Below are positions 9,751-20,990 of a stretch of 64,000 nt of DNA, piece by piece. The notes under the pieces were generated by a model. The model made no database searches and was not told the origin of the DNA. It saw only the letters and a program-made list of their open reading frames with translations. The DNA comes from Procambarus clarkii (lineage: Eukaryota > Arthropoda > Malacostraca > Decapoda > Cambaridae): the NCBI RefSeq assembly GCF_040958095.1, contig NC_091228.1:14229481-14293480 (forward strand). Reading direction: 5' to 3'. Both the position numbers and the translations under genes were made by a program. Each line of letters begins with the position of its first letter. Position 1 is the first letter of the stretch.

Positions 9751-9759
9751 AGGCGAACG

Positions 9760-10620
9760 TTGTGTAGATGATTTGTGTTTGCTGGGAAGCCACTGTCTAG
9801 GCCTCCCCCTCCTTGTGACGTCACAGGACGCGCACGGCGAGGCCATCGGTGATTGGTTTAGGCACCATGAGGAACAGTGCGGGCTTCAAGCTGATTGGTC
9901 TTGGCATTGTAGGGAGAAGGTACGGGCATCCAGAGTTCCCTTAGCCCGCGAAATCTTTAGTTTGAATTGGGCGGCCAGGGAAACGAGACGTGTTTGGGTG
10001 GAGGTGGCACCATCCGGCCACCTCCACCCCCTGTTGATCGCTTCTGTCGTCCAAATTACTCGATTGATGGCACTCCTGCCATCAGGGGTTGTGTCAAGGC
10101 CAAATTAAGTGAATTGGGGCCAGGGATTTACGGAAGAAACAGTAAAAAGCTAAGAGACAGTTGACTGTGTGAACGCATGAGGCAGGCTGGCAGAGCCTCA
10201 TTGTGTAACAGGTGTGAGAGTATCCTGTCTAGTGGCAAGGGACAATTGATGTTGGGCAGTGTACGCGTATGTGATATTACAGGCCCATGTTGGACTTTGC
10301 ATTCCACCAGGCTGCGTCAGTAAGGGGGACGCCGCCGGCCATGGTCACCACAGGGTAGAGCAAGGCAGGCTCAGCCGCGTGGGTACTCCTGTGGGCGGCA
10401 CCCATGTGCGCGCGCGCCCGCGGGTGGAGGGCACCCACGACCCCGCCCGCCAGCCCGGCCAGTGGGGTGGTATGACGTCATGCGCCACTCAAGCCACCCA
10501 GGCCACCTACTCGAGGCCACCCAACCCCCTTCTCTCAGCTCGGGAGGGGCGCTGTGGCCACCTGCCTTGGCCACATGCCTTGGCCACTTTCCCGTGACAG
10601 CCTAGGGCCACATCTTGTCG
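9760..10620 (+). promoter_or_regulatory. GC-rich, CCAAT/CRE promoter-like block
   Basis: An abrupt GC- and CpG-rich island lies in AT-rich surroundings. It contains a palindromic CRE, TGACGTCA (about 9,817, again about 10,472), and inverted CCAAT boxes (GATTGG) at about 9,852 and 9,894. There is also an alternating CGCGCGCG tract near 10,410. ORFs inside it (e.g. 9,608-10,108 and 10,259-10,597) have no recognisable protein features. It precedes the TAATTA-rich tract in the same way that the minus-strand block at 29.15-29.5 kb precedes its own tract. It may be the promoter of a long repeated non-coding element; no TSS can be fixed. Confidence 0.4.
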
Positions 10621-10639
10621 ACGCATGAGGAGCAAGCAG

Positions 10640-11889
10640 CTAAGTGTGTCAGCTAGTGTGGTAGTAACTTTGGTAATGAGGAAAAATAAGGGAAAGTAGA
10701 AAGGAGTAGAAATGAGTACTATTACAGTGTGATGAGTACCGGTGGATATTCCCGGTAAGAGTTATCTCAGAGCTTCGCCAGGCTAGGAAAACAGCTGAGG
10801 GGCAGCTGTCAGTGGAACCCAGGTGTCGGATAGGGGTGGTACCTGGAGATAGAGATTATACACGGGACCATGCTGTATGTTAGTAGACTGACTAGAGGAT
10901 GTAACCAGTCAGTGTAGAGATTTACCATATAAGTGATCCAGCCTGTCGATTCTATATAATCGTTCAGGCTGGATTAATGCCATAGAGTACCGTAAAATTA
11001 TAATCATTAGAGGTAGACTATTTGGTGATATAATTTTTCATTGATTATGTGAATGCCATTTTTATGTGTTCATTTATATGTCTATGTACTGTGTTGTGTG
11101 GTAAGTCAGTAGAGGTGATTGCTGACTGATTGCCTAATGTTGTCATTAGCATGGCGGGCATGCTGACGGCATCATTATGTTGCAGGTTTGTGCAGTGTTG
11201 TTATCAGTGTATACAATATTATTGCCCCAGGAACTGTGTTGAGGGTTTAAGGGACCTCTAGGATTATTCAGGGGAATTCTCAGTACTTAATGAGAGCAGG
11301 CAATTGATGGGTTAATTGCCTGGCTGAGGTATGTGTGTGTTCACAGTATTCCTTTGCAATCAGGTGCAAGAAGTAAAAGAGGGAGAGGGGCAGTAATATT
11401 AGTACACTTGTGTGTGTTGCACAACCGTGTGTTTTATTGTGTGGGCACAGTAATTAGCGAGTCGCAGTAGCTGCAACCATATGTGGGCAGTGCTGATATG
11501 ATGTTACATGCCATTATAGTGTGACCTATGTAACACTGGGGTTACTTTGTTTCTTTAAGTTATGTTGAGGACTTAAGGATTCAGTGAGTTAATTAAGGGG
11601 TAATTTACTGGATAAGGGGTGCACACTTAGTATTGTGGAGTGAGTGAGGGCTGTTATAAGAGAAACAGTGTTAAGCGAGAATGAGATACGTCTCGGGAGC
11701 AATTAATTGTCCATGTGACAATTAATTGACCACTCTAGCTAATTATGTAATTAGCCTTCTCATCATGAAGTCACGTAGTGGGAGAGGTTCTGTCAGAGTC
11801 TGTCAGTATTTGTGTTAACGTAATATGCTCGAGACTAATTACCTTTCAGGGGTATAGCAATTAGTGGCTCATGTTAATTAGTGGAGTAA
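10640..11889 (+). repeat. TAATTA/AACGTAA-rich non-coding element, left part
   Basis: No long ORF. Phrases such as AATTAGTGG, GGGTTAATTG, TAACGTAATA and TTAATTAG recur at short intervals. The right part resumes at 18,189 after the LINE A1 insertion, and the same vocabulary fills 26.3-28.7 kb on the opposite strand. Function unknown. Confidence 0.55.
11876..11889. repeat. Target-site duplication of LINE A1 (3' side)
   Basis: AATTAGTGGAGTAA, identical to 18,189-18,202. It abuts the GTAAGTAATTATC tail of LINE A1. Confidence 0.9.
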
Positions 11890-11967
11890 GTAAGTAATTA
11901 TCAAAAGAAGGCACCAAACCGGGAAGGCTATGTAGCACCATCAAATACGCAAAATAATCAGAGGGCG

Positions 11968-14900
11968 CTAAATATCACCGAGGATGCCAATACGAGAACA
12001 AAAACGCATAAGGCGAACGATATCAAAAGTATCCGAGTCACCAAGAATTCTATCGAGGGACAGGTGACCGCGAGGGGCGGTCGGAAAGCAAGACACACGC
12101 TCGTCCTGGAAGTCAGGACATTCAAGAAGGACATGCACGACCGTAAGAGGGACAACGCAACTAGGACAATAAGGAGCAGGGCGGCGCTCCATCAAGTGAC
12201 CATGGGTTAAGCGAGTATGGCCAATACGCAACCTCGCCAGAGCTGTTTCCCACCGCCGGTTACGGTGGAAGGAGGACGGCCACGAGGAAACACAACATTT
12301 AAGAGTACGTAGCTTGTTACCAGTAACAGACAACCAAGAAGCCTGCCAACGGGTAAGGACTGAGGAATGGATAACCGGGTAAAAGTCGGAATACGGAATG
12401 CCTTTACGAGAGATGGGACAAGAGCGGACAGCTTCCTTAGCGGCAGCATCCGCACGCTCATTTAAAGACACGTCAATATGGCTGGGAACCCAACAAAACT
12501 CAACCGACTTAAATTTACTGTGAACGAGAAACAGCCAATGCTGGATCTCGACAACTACTGGATGAACTGAATTAAAGCACCCGAGAGCCATGAGGGCACT
12601 ACGAGAGTCAACAACAACCACAAAGGAAGACTGACAACGAGAAAGCAGGAGACGAAGAGCATAGAGAATAGCATAAAGTTCCGCTGTAAAGATGCTAGTC
12701 TCCGGAGGCAAGCGACACATATAAGTGCGATCAGGAAAAACAACAGAGTAGCCAACACCGTCCGCTGACTTAGACCCATCGGTGAAGACAGAAACGGAGC
12801 GGGAGTGAGAAGAAAAGTGCTCAAGGAAAAGGCGTTTTAGAACCGTAGGAGGGGTAAAAGCTTTAGTGATACGAGTCAAGGATGTACAAAACCGCGGAAG
12901 AGGGACCCTCCACGGGGGCAAAGAAGGAACAACACGAGGAGAAACACCAGAAATACGAACGGAAAGAGAATCCTGTAGGCGAGATAACCGGACAGAAAGA
13001 GGGAGGTGGTGAAGAGGAACAGGAACCGCAGGAGGGGTAAAAGTTAAAGCACGACAGAGGCGAGAGGAAGGATGTTGCAAGGACTGCGCAAGATAGCGAA
13101 GACAGTAGCGATCACGGCGGTCCTGGAGAGACAGGAAGCCAGTGTCAACATACAAGCTAAGGACGGGAGTCGAACGAAAGGCACCAGAACTGAGGCGCAA
13201 CCCAGTATGGTGCAAAGCATCAAGACGGCGAAGAGTAGAAGGAGAAGCAGACGAGTAAGCAGGGCAACCATAATCGAGCTTAGACAGGACGAGAGAGGAA
13301 TGTAAAGCAAGGAGAGTGCGCCTATCTGCCCCCCAAGAAGTATGGGACAAGACCCGAAGGAGGGTAAGGGCCTTAGAGCACTCAACACGGAGGTAAGAGA
13401 TATGGGGAGACCAAGACAAACGAGTGTCAAGGAATAACCCCAAAAGCTTCGCGGAATCTTTGTATTCAAGGGGATGACCATAAAGTGACAAAGAGGGACG
13501 AAGAACAACCCGTTTCCGCGTAAAAGTCATGGCACAAGTCTTAGAAGTAGAGAACTTGAAGCCATGACCTGTGGCCCAAGACGACACGGCATCAATTGCA
13601 AGTTGAAGCCGGCGTTGAAGGAGAGGCGAATCATCACCCTGACAACAAAGGGTAAGATCATCGACATAGAGAGCGGAGAAGACACCAGAAGGAAGAGAGG
13701 AAAGAAGACCATTGAGGGCAACCAGAAAAAGAGTAGTGCTCAGAACACTACCCTGGGGCACACCTTCGTATTGCTGAAAAGAGGGAGACAGAGCGGTACC
13801 AAGGCGCACCCGAAAGGAACGACGAGAGAGGAAGCTGCGGAGAAAGAGAGGGAGATGACCACGAAGGCCAAAAGAATGAAGTTGAGATAGGATATGATAA
13901 CGCCAAGTGGTGTCGTAAGCCTTTTCTAGGTCAAAAAGGACGGCAACAACGGAGGTCTTCGCAGCAAAAGCAGTACGAATATAGACCTCCAAGTTCACCA
14001 GGACATCTGTCGTGCTGCGGCACTTGCGGAAACCAAATTGAGAAGGGGAGAGGAGGTGATGGTGTTCCAGGAACCACATCAGACGAACGTTAACCATACG
14101 TTCAAAGAGTTTGCAGACACAACTTGTGAGAGCAATAGGGCGAAAGTCCTTAGGGGAAGTACCCAGAGACCCCGGTTTGCGAACAGGGAGGACAACGGCA
14201 TCGAGCCAGTCCTCAGGGACTGACGACGACTCCCAGATCCGATTATACAGACTCAGTAAATACTGAGACGTGCTCGGAGGGAGATGGCGAAGCATCTCAT
14301 AATGAATACCATCGGAGCCCGCCGCCGTAGAACCGCAGAGGGCCAGGGCAGAACGAAGTTCAGAGAGAGAGAAGGGATCATTATAGGGAAGCTGAAGATG
14401 AGTGCAGAAATCTAAAGGACGAGACTCAAGGACAGGTTTACGAAGAAGGAAAGATTGGGGAAGATGAAGACCAGAGCTAACAGAAGAAAAGTGGGAACCC
14501 AGTTCGGAAGCGACCTGCAACGGGTCCGCCACAAGAGTATCATGGAGGTGAAGGACCGGTGAAACATCGGGAACGAACTTACCCGCTATCTTGCGGATAC
14601 GCTTCCAGATCTGGGCCAGAGGGGTTTCGGACGTAATTGTCGAGACATAAGATGCCCAACACTCACGTTTAGCCGTACGGATGGCCCTACGGGCCACCGC
14701 ACTTGCTTTCCGAAAGAAAAGAAAAGAATCGGTCGTCTGCCTACGGCGGTGCTTCTTCCAGGCTGCACGCTTACAGCGGACAGCCCGAGCTCAGTCCGCA
14801 TTCCACCAGGGAACGCACTTCCGTGGACCCCGAGAGGAAGAGCGAGGAATAGAGCGGAGGGCAGCGTCGAAGACAGTGTCATGAAAAAGGAGGAGAGCGC

Positions 14901-15693
14901 GAGAGAGGGGCAGAAGGGAGAGGTCAGAGAGAGTAGCACTGAGGGAAAATAGGGTCCAGTCCGCCTTAGCAAACTGCCACCTAGGGAAAGAGAGGGAAGG
15001 GCGAAAAGAGAAAAAGGAAACAAGGATGGGGAAATGATCACTTCCATGGAGGTCATCAAGAACCTGCCACGTGAAATCTAAGTAAAGAGAAGAAGAGCAG
15101 AGAGAAAGATCAAGACAAGAAAGGGTGCGAGTTCGAGAGTCCAAATGAGTGGGCTCACCAGAATTCAGAAGAGACAGGGAAGAAGAGAGGAGAAACGGCT
15201 CAAGGAGGCGACCCCGGGTATTCGTCAGAACGTCACCCCAAAGAGAATGACGACAATTGAAGTCACCCAGCAGGAGCACAGGCTCCGGCAAGGAGTCTAG
15301 GAGGTGTTTCAAATCAGGAAGAGAGAGCGGGACACTCAGGGGGAGATAAATGGAACAAACTGTGTACCATTTCCCCACAAAGATACGAGCAGCAGAACAA
15401 TGGAGAGGCGAAGGAAAAAGTAAAGGAACAAAGGGAACATCAGCCCGAATCAAGAGAGCAGAAGAATTAGAAGCCCCAGCAATGGCTGGGGGGGGGGAGA
15501 GAAAGGAATAGCCACGAAAACGACCAGGACGAGCACCAAGCATTGGCTCCTGGAGACAGACACAAAGGGGCGAAAACCGCGAAACCAGAAGTTGGAGTTC
15601 GAGGAAATTGGCGTAATAACCTCGAACGTTCCATTGAAGAATGGACAACGACGAGAAGAGAAAGGACAAAAACAGAGAACAAGGAAGAAACAA
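11968..15693 (-). pseudogene. LINE A1 ORF2: endonuclease-RT-RNase H polyprotein with one nonsense codon
   Basis: The frame is collinear with the 1,241-aa ORF2 of A2, with no net indel. One TGA at 14,793-14,791 replaces the Cys codon found in A2 and splits it into a 300-codon endonuclease part and an RT/RNase H part. APE endonuclease: QWNVRG, CLQEP, LLGDFNCRHS, SDHFPI. RT: GSDGIHYEML, DFRPIALTS, FDLEKAYDTTWR, EGVPQGSVL, and LYVDDLTL with the YVDD active site. RNase H: FTDGSK, FTAELYA, VVDSRSAL, ERADAAAKEA. A CCHC-like motif follows (YCPSC...H....C). The frame has no ATG before the endonuclease: the leftmost start-like codon is TTG at 15,693, and the first ATG follows CLQEP. About 15 substitutions separate it from A2. 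Confidence 0.92.
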
Positions 15694-15716
15694 AGGCGAA
15701 AGAGCAACAGAGCACG

Positions 15717-17653
15717 TTAAAGAATATCAGGGTCGGGATCAGGGTCAGCAAAGTCAGGGTTAGGGGGCATGGGTAAACTGAGCAAAGACGGAGGGAAGGA
15801 AACGGGAGAACAGATCAGAGGCGGGCGGGCAGGGTCCGGAGGAGGAGGAGGAGGAGGAGGAAGAGGAGGAGACAACGGAGAGGATCCGTCAAGGACAGCA
15901 GCAAGAGGAGGGGGAGTAGAAAGAGGGGAGCGCACCCCAGCAAGAGCAGCAACCGAAAGGGAAGCAGGGTCCAAAGAAACCCCCATAGCAGGAACAGGGG
16001 GCGCAAGCACTGAAATGGGAGGGGAAGGAGCAACAGAGCCAGAAGGAGGAGCTGAGGAAGAAAGCGAAGCCTTCTTACCCGCCGGGGAAGAGGAAGGAGA
16101 GGAGCCAGGCTTACGCTTCTGACTTAAAGAGACCGGTGTCACAGCAACTACGTACCGGGCAACGGATTCCAGTGTCTCAACCGGAGAAGCCGAACGAGAG
16201 CACACACGACGGCCGGTAGGAGAGCGATGGACATCTGCCCGCACCGACAGGCGGTGGGGAGAGCTGATAGATGGAGGAAGAGGATGGGAAGGAGGACCGG
16301 AGGGGGACGAGGAAGAAGACACAGAAGACACGACAGACCGGGTAGAAGGAAGGGGAACCCCAGACAGAGGACCAGGAGGAGGATCCTTCGGGAGAGAACC
16401 CGAAGGAACAGAGGAGGGGGCAGTGGGCGCATCAGGGTCCAAGGCCCGGAAACGGTTGTGAGTCTGAGGAAGGCGGGAAGGACGAGGAGAGGAAGAGCGC
16501 AACACGCGAGCATAAGAGATATTAGCATAAGGCGGGAGCCTGCGAACCTGGCGCCTCGCCTCAGGAAAAGATAAACGCTCCCGGTGCTTCAGGTTGAGGA
16601 CGGCTGCCTCAAGCTTGTAATGGACACACGCACGGGAGAAGGTAGGATGGGCCTCACCGCAGTTGAGGCAACGAGCCTGGGGAGAAGTGCACTCCGACTT
16701 AGAGTGACCTTCGCCACCACACAAAGGACAGAGAGAGACAGTCCCGGAGCAGCGGAGGGCACCATGCCCAAACCTCCAGCACTTGTTGCAGAGCCGAGGA
16801 GAAGGAATGTACTCCTGGACAGAGCACCTGGCACCAGCAAGAATGACAGAGGGTGGAAGGGTCCTACCATCAAAGGTAATCTTCACAACCCGGAGGGGTT
16901 GACGGCGACTACCACGAGGGGGACGAGTAAACGTGTCCACCTGGAGAATAGAATGGCCCTGGGCAGCGAGGATATGTCGAATATCGTCGTGGCAGTCGCG
17001 CAGGTCCCGAACACCGGTTGCAACATGGGGCGGGAGCAAAATAGTGCCAACACTGGCATTCAACTGAGCGTTTTTCGAGACCCGAACGGGGGTCTCGCCA
17101 AGGCAGGACAAGGCAGCCAAGCGGGAAGCAGCATCCTGAGAAGGAGCAGCAACGACACGTGTACCGAGACGAGTGGGGTTGAAAGTAATGGAGGCATCCA
17201 CGGAATCAATGAGATGTCGATGAAGGGAGAAATCGTCAGGAGGCGCAGAATCAAGAGGGAGGAGATCAAAATATTTGGCCCACGAAGCGGGACCAAACAA
17301 GGCTTGATAGGTAGCAGAACTGGAAGGAATCGAGCGAGGGCGGCCGTGACGAGGACGGCGGTGAGAACCCCAGAGAGAGAGGGGTTAAAAGGCGCAGTAG
17401 TTACAACTAGAGAAGGAGCCGCGCCAGGGGACGAGGTAGTCACCACTGGGGGCTTGGGGCTCGACCCAACCACAGAGGAGGGAAGGGAGCCAGGGGAAGG
17501 AGTCAGAGAGGCCAAAGGAGGAGCAAGGTCGGGGCCCAATGCAGCGGAGGCTACAGAGCCCGGTCTTCCAATACGGACCGACTCGGGGGCTTGGTCGCCC
17601 ACCCCACGAGCCTGAGAAGGGAAGCTAGAAGCAGCCGAAACAGGGGTTTTCAT
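15717..17653 (-). pseudogene. LINE A1 ORF1 (gag-like, three zinc knuckles) with one frameshift
   Basis: It starts at the ATG at 17,653 and runs in one frame to about 17,371. There a C-run of four (17,368-17,371) is one base shorter than in A2 and shifts the frame. The rest continues to a TAA at 15,719-15,717. The core around residues 115-300 carries FGPASWAKYFDLL and PPDDFSLHRHL. Three zinc knuckles follow: CNKCWRFGHGALRC, CPLCGGEGHSKSEC, and a variant CLNCGEAHPTFSRAC. The C-terminal third is Pro/Ser-rich low complexity, and GGA-rich DNA at 15,838-15,870 encodes a Pro run. The product should be an RNA-binding nucleocapsid-like protein. It ends 23 bp before the ORF2 leftmost start-like codon. 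Confidence 0.88.
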
Positions 17654-18188
17654 CGTGACGGAAAGAAAAATTCACTCACGAATGTGCCCCCACACCCACC
17701 ATGGAGCCACAATTAGAGGCAGGACACCCAACAAGAAGCTATCGCCGATCTTGTCGGGGCCTCCTAGGGGTGCGTCGTGAGTATACGCCCCACAAACGCC
17801 ACCTTAAGAAACCGACAGTCCGTCGAGATCGGGTTCAGTGACGAAGTGGGGATTGACAATAAAAGGTTCCCCTCGCTCTCGACGTCGGGTACTGCAGTTC
17901 TATGGGTGCATGAGTATGCCTCCTCAAGCACCCGGGCGTCAAAATAGAAGAAGTCCATGGAAGAACCAGAACGAGCAAAAGGTCGGCAGGGAACGGCAAG
18001 CAGATAGGAGAAGAGGGGGGAGAAAAACGAAACAGAAGGAAAAGGAAAAGGTGCCCAGCAGAATTGGAGAGGACGGCAGCAGGAGCACAAGGCTAGAAAA
18101 GGACAGAGGACTGTCCGAAGGAGCATCACACCCCGGCAGCCGCCCACGAAGCCCCCACACGGCGACAACGAGCTGAGCGGGGAGGGGG
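17654..18188 (-). promoter_or_regulatory. LINE A1 5' UTR / internal promoter region
   Basis: Non-coding sequence upstream of the gag ATG, conserved in A2 (45,229-45,764), A4 and A5. It starts with a C-rich CCCCCTCCCCGCTCAGCTCG on the minus strand. LINEs with complete 5' ends normally carry an internal pol II promoter here; no specific element is proven. Confidence 0.55.
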
Positions 18189-18202
18189 AATTAGTGGAGT
18201 AA
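18189..18202. repeat. Target-site duplication of LINE A1 (5' side)
   Basis: AATTAGTGGAGTAA, identical to 11,876-11,889. It is a 14-bp perfect duplication inside the TAATTA-rich element. Confidence 0.9.
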
Positions 18203-19835
18203 TTAGCATTGGAGAGCTCCGTTGACTCGGTAAAGCGAGGTCATGGAGCTAGCATAAATCGTTGTATTAATCATATCCTGTCTGAGGACAGTGGATTATT
18301 GGCACATCTTGTTAATTAGGGTAATTAACTCCTTTCCCGTGAATTCACAGTGTTTGATGAGACCTGCTTAGGCAGTGCGGAGTGAGACGTATTTATGGGT
18401 GATTAATTATCGGTCCTGGTGACAGTTAATTAATGGCTTAGTAATTAGTGGGTTAATTAGGGTAATTAACACTCACTCGTAATTTTTTGACACAGACTGT
18501 GGAGAAGCTACCAAGTTAGGGTAGGCTTAGTTAACGTATCTCAATGGGGATGTAATTAGTGGTCCGTTTGACCTTAATTGAGAATTACTCACTGAATACT
18601 TGCAAGGAGTCAAGTGTGGTGTAATATGTTGAGTTATTGTTAACAAGAGAGAGACAAGTGTTAAAGATTAAAGTAGGGACGTGTAAAAGCAACAGTCACA
18701 GTGAAATTCACGCAGTGGAGGGATCGTCAAGTGAAGACTAACGTAGTGTTAACGATTTAACGAGCTGTCGTTAATTGAGTAATTAACGTAAGGGGTTGAC
18801 GGTCTGCTGTGATCGGAGTCAATTGCGCTGTAATTAAGCTTCCGTAATTCATTGGACTGATCAGCTCTGTCTCTGACAGAGTGATTAAGCACTCGTAGCT
18901 AATTAAAGATAATTAGTAATCGCCACTTAGTGAATTCACCAGGTGTTGATGTTGTTGTTTACACGGAGTATTTGAACATTGTTTGTGATTACCGTAGTAC
19001 TTTGTTGCTGACTGCTGCGATCAGTCAATTAACGTAATTAATCACTTCAGGCAATTTCTTTTGGTTGTCATCTGGTGACGAGAGTAGAGTCATCTAGGGA
19101 TCTGTGGAGCTGTGTCCCAGAATCCCGCCTTGCCTGTCTGTGTATCGGGTTACAATAGGGCAACTTCTTAGTGGGAGTTGCAAAGAGTGTTCACACTGGG
19201 TTGTGATAGGGGGGAGTCACTGTTAGACTTCCGCCTAGTTACGTGGGTCTCTCCTGGGGGGCGGGAGGACCCCTAAGTTTGTGATTATAGTAGCTGTCAG
19301 GGAAACCGTGACACTATTGGTTGCCTGCTTGTGTCTTTGTTTCAGTGGATCCTTCATTTGTTTAGTTAGTTCATGTTGTCAGCCCGAAGTGTCAGCAAGA
19401 TGGAGCCTGCTGTCACTTCTCGAGGGGCTGTTGAATAGCTGTGTTGCAAATGCCACTTGATGTACAATAATGTAACCATTCGCTGTGGTGTAACTTAGTC
19501 TGTGATATTTTTCCTGGATTTGCAATATTGCATCATCAGTGGGCACACCTGTGTTCAGGTTAGTTCAGTATGCAGCCTCACAGCAAGGGTTGCTATTTAG
19601 CTGTTTGTTATCGTGCCACTGGATTGACATTAACGTAATGTAAACTCGGTAATGTAGTAGTTAGTCTCTTGTTATCAATAAATTGTTATGTTATAGAAAA
19701 CAGTCTTTGATGTCAACCCTTCAACCATATTATTCCACCATATTTCTGCATATTATTAAATGTTGATGTGATCTTGATAAGGCGGCTGTTCTTGGGAATT
19801 CGAATTCCAATTCATAGCGCCACTTCAAATATAAA
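18203..19835 (+). repeat. TAATTA/AACGTAA-rich non-coding element, right part with poly(A) signal
   Basis: It continues the element interrupted by LINE A1. TAATTA, TTAATTAGGGTAATTAAC and AACGTAA phrases are dense from 18,190 to 19,060. AATAAA occurs at about 19,678, followed by GTTATGTTATAGAAAACAGT. Further on come a perfect 14-bp palindrome GGAATTCGAATTCC (19,795-19,808) and CAAATATAAATATTTG with GTGAGAACCC. The same succession (AATAAA, GTTATGGTTAAC..CAGTG, an AT palindrome, GTGAGAGCCC) is present on the minus strand at 26,310-26,100, so the two ends are homologous. No protein is encoded. Confidence 0.55.
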
Positions 19836-20060
19836 TATTTGATTGTGAGAACCCGTCGGTTACCCTTTATTAGTTTTAACGTCCTGTTTAACTAGGAGGA
19901 GCCAGCGGCCTATTGTGGACAGGTTTTCACCCCTTGGTGGTGGAGGCCTGGCGGTTTGCTCCCGCTTTTCCTTTTTCTACTGGACTCATGCTTAACTGCC
20001 TTGAGCAGCCTTTAAACTTGTAGTCCACCTCTTAAGGGAGGTAGGCGTAGAGAAAAATCT
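19836..20060. other. Unassigned sequence
   Basis: Unique-looking DNA with CCAGCGGCC and CTTAAGGGAGGTAGGCG phrases. No ORF or repeat that I can identify; it leads into the CA-rich tract. Confidence 0.3.
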
Positions 20061-20061
20061 C

Positions 20062-20410
20062 ACACACAAAGACACACACACACAAAGACACACACACACA
20101 CACACACACACAAAGATACACTTAAACACACACATACACAAAGACACACACACACACACACAAAGACACACTTACACATACACCCAAAGACACTTACATA
20201 CACACAAAGACACACACACTTACACACACAAAGACACACACACACACTTACACACAAAGAAACACACACAAAGACACACACACACAAAGACACACATACA
20301 CAAAGACACACACACAAAGACACACTTACACACACACACATAGACACACTTACACACACACAAAGACACACACACACACACAAAGACACACACACACACA
20401 CACACACAAC
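20062..20410. repeat. Compound CA microsatellite with AAAGACACAC interruptions
   Basis: CA dinucleotides are interrupted quasi-regularly by AAAGACACA and CTTACACA blocks. Its length creates long but meaningless Cys/Val-rich frames on the minus strand. Confidence 0.95.
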
Positions 20411-20442
20411 TGTGCCTTACGACACTAGAAAGAAGAAGGGAG

Positions 20443-20790
20443 AGGGGGGGACATGATAGGAACGTATAAGATACTCAGAGGAATTGACAGAGTGGACATA
20501 GACGAAATGTTCACACGGAATAGTAACAGAACGAGAGGACATGGATGGAAGCTTGAAACTCAGATGAGTCACAGAGATGTTAGGAAGTTTTCTTTTAGCG
20601 TGAGAGTAGTGGGGAAATGGAATGCACTTCAGGAACAGGTTGTGGAAGCAAATACTATTCATAATTTTAAAACCAGGTATGATAGGGAAATAGGACAGGA
20701 GTCATTGCTGTAAACAACCGATGCTCGAAAGGCGGGATCCAAGAGTCAATGCTCGATCCTGCAGACACAACTAGGTGAGTACACACACAC
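20443..20790 (+). pseudogene. LINE B 3' end: RT C-terminus and tail
   Basis: The frame 20,453-20,713 (86 aa) reads MIGTYKILRGIDRVDIDEMF, followed by RGHGWKLETQ and FSFSVRVVGKWNAL. This is the RT C-terminal block of LINE B. The 3' UTR ends CACAACTAGGTGAGTAC and passes directly into (AC)n. It is a 5'-truncated copy, lying immediately upstream of a second LINE B piece that contains the 5' part. Confidence 0.75.
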
Positions 20791-20805
20791 ACACACACAC
20801 ACAAA

Positions 20806-20890
<85 letters not shown>
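20781..20890. repeat. (AC)n microsatellite at a LINE B 3' tail
   Basis: Nearly pure AC repeat of about 110 bp seeded from the GTGAGTACAC end of the LINE. A smaller AC tract follows at 20,945-20,990. Confidence 0.95.
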
Positions 20891-20892
<2 letters not shown>

Positions 20893-20990
20893 TCTGACAC
20901 ACAAAACGCATTCTCACACAGGAATCATACAGACATTCTCACAAACACACATACACAAAGACACACACACACACACATTCTGACACACAC

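Larger units (their letters stand above)
11890..18188 (-). mobile_element. LINE A1, full-length I-clade-like retrotransposon
   Basis: Minus-strand order: 5' UTR (18,188-17,654), ORF1/gag (17,653-15,717), ORF2/pol (to 11,968), and a short 3' UTR ending in TTACTTAC-type units. A perfect 14-bp TSD on both sides fixes the ends and the 6,299-bp length. ORF2 has an APE endonuclease, RT, RNase H and a terminal CCHC-like motif. That layout, with CCHC-bearing ORF1 and RNase H, fits the I group (I/Nimb-like). It is nearly identical to A2 (39,472-45,764). Lesions: one nonsense codon in ORF2 and one 1-bp shift in ORF1. Confidence 0.93.

Noticed and set aside
9608..10597. ORFs of 112-166 aa in the GC-rich block
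   Set aside because: No domain, no homology that I recognise, and low-complexity composition explained by CpG/GC richness.
13072..18176. Plus-strand ORFs (for example 16,584-17,615, 343 aa) and the parallel ORFs in A2 and A4
   Set aside because: They lie antisense to LINE A ORF1/ORF2 and are Arg/Glu-rich as expected for the reverse complement of Ser/Leu/Pro-rich coding DNA. The same shadows occur in every LINE A copy.
20060..20900. Cys/Val-rich minus-strand ORFs
   Set aside because: Pure products of CA microsatellites.
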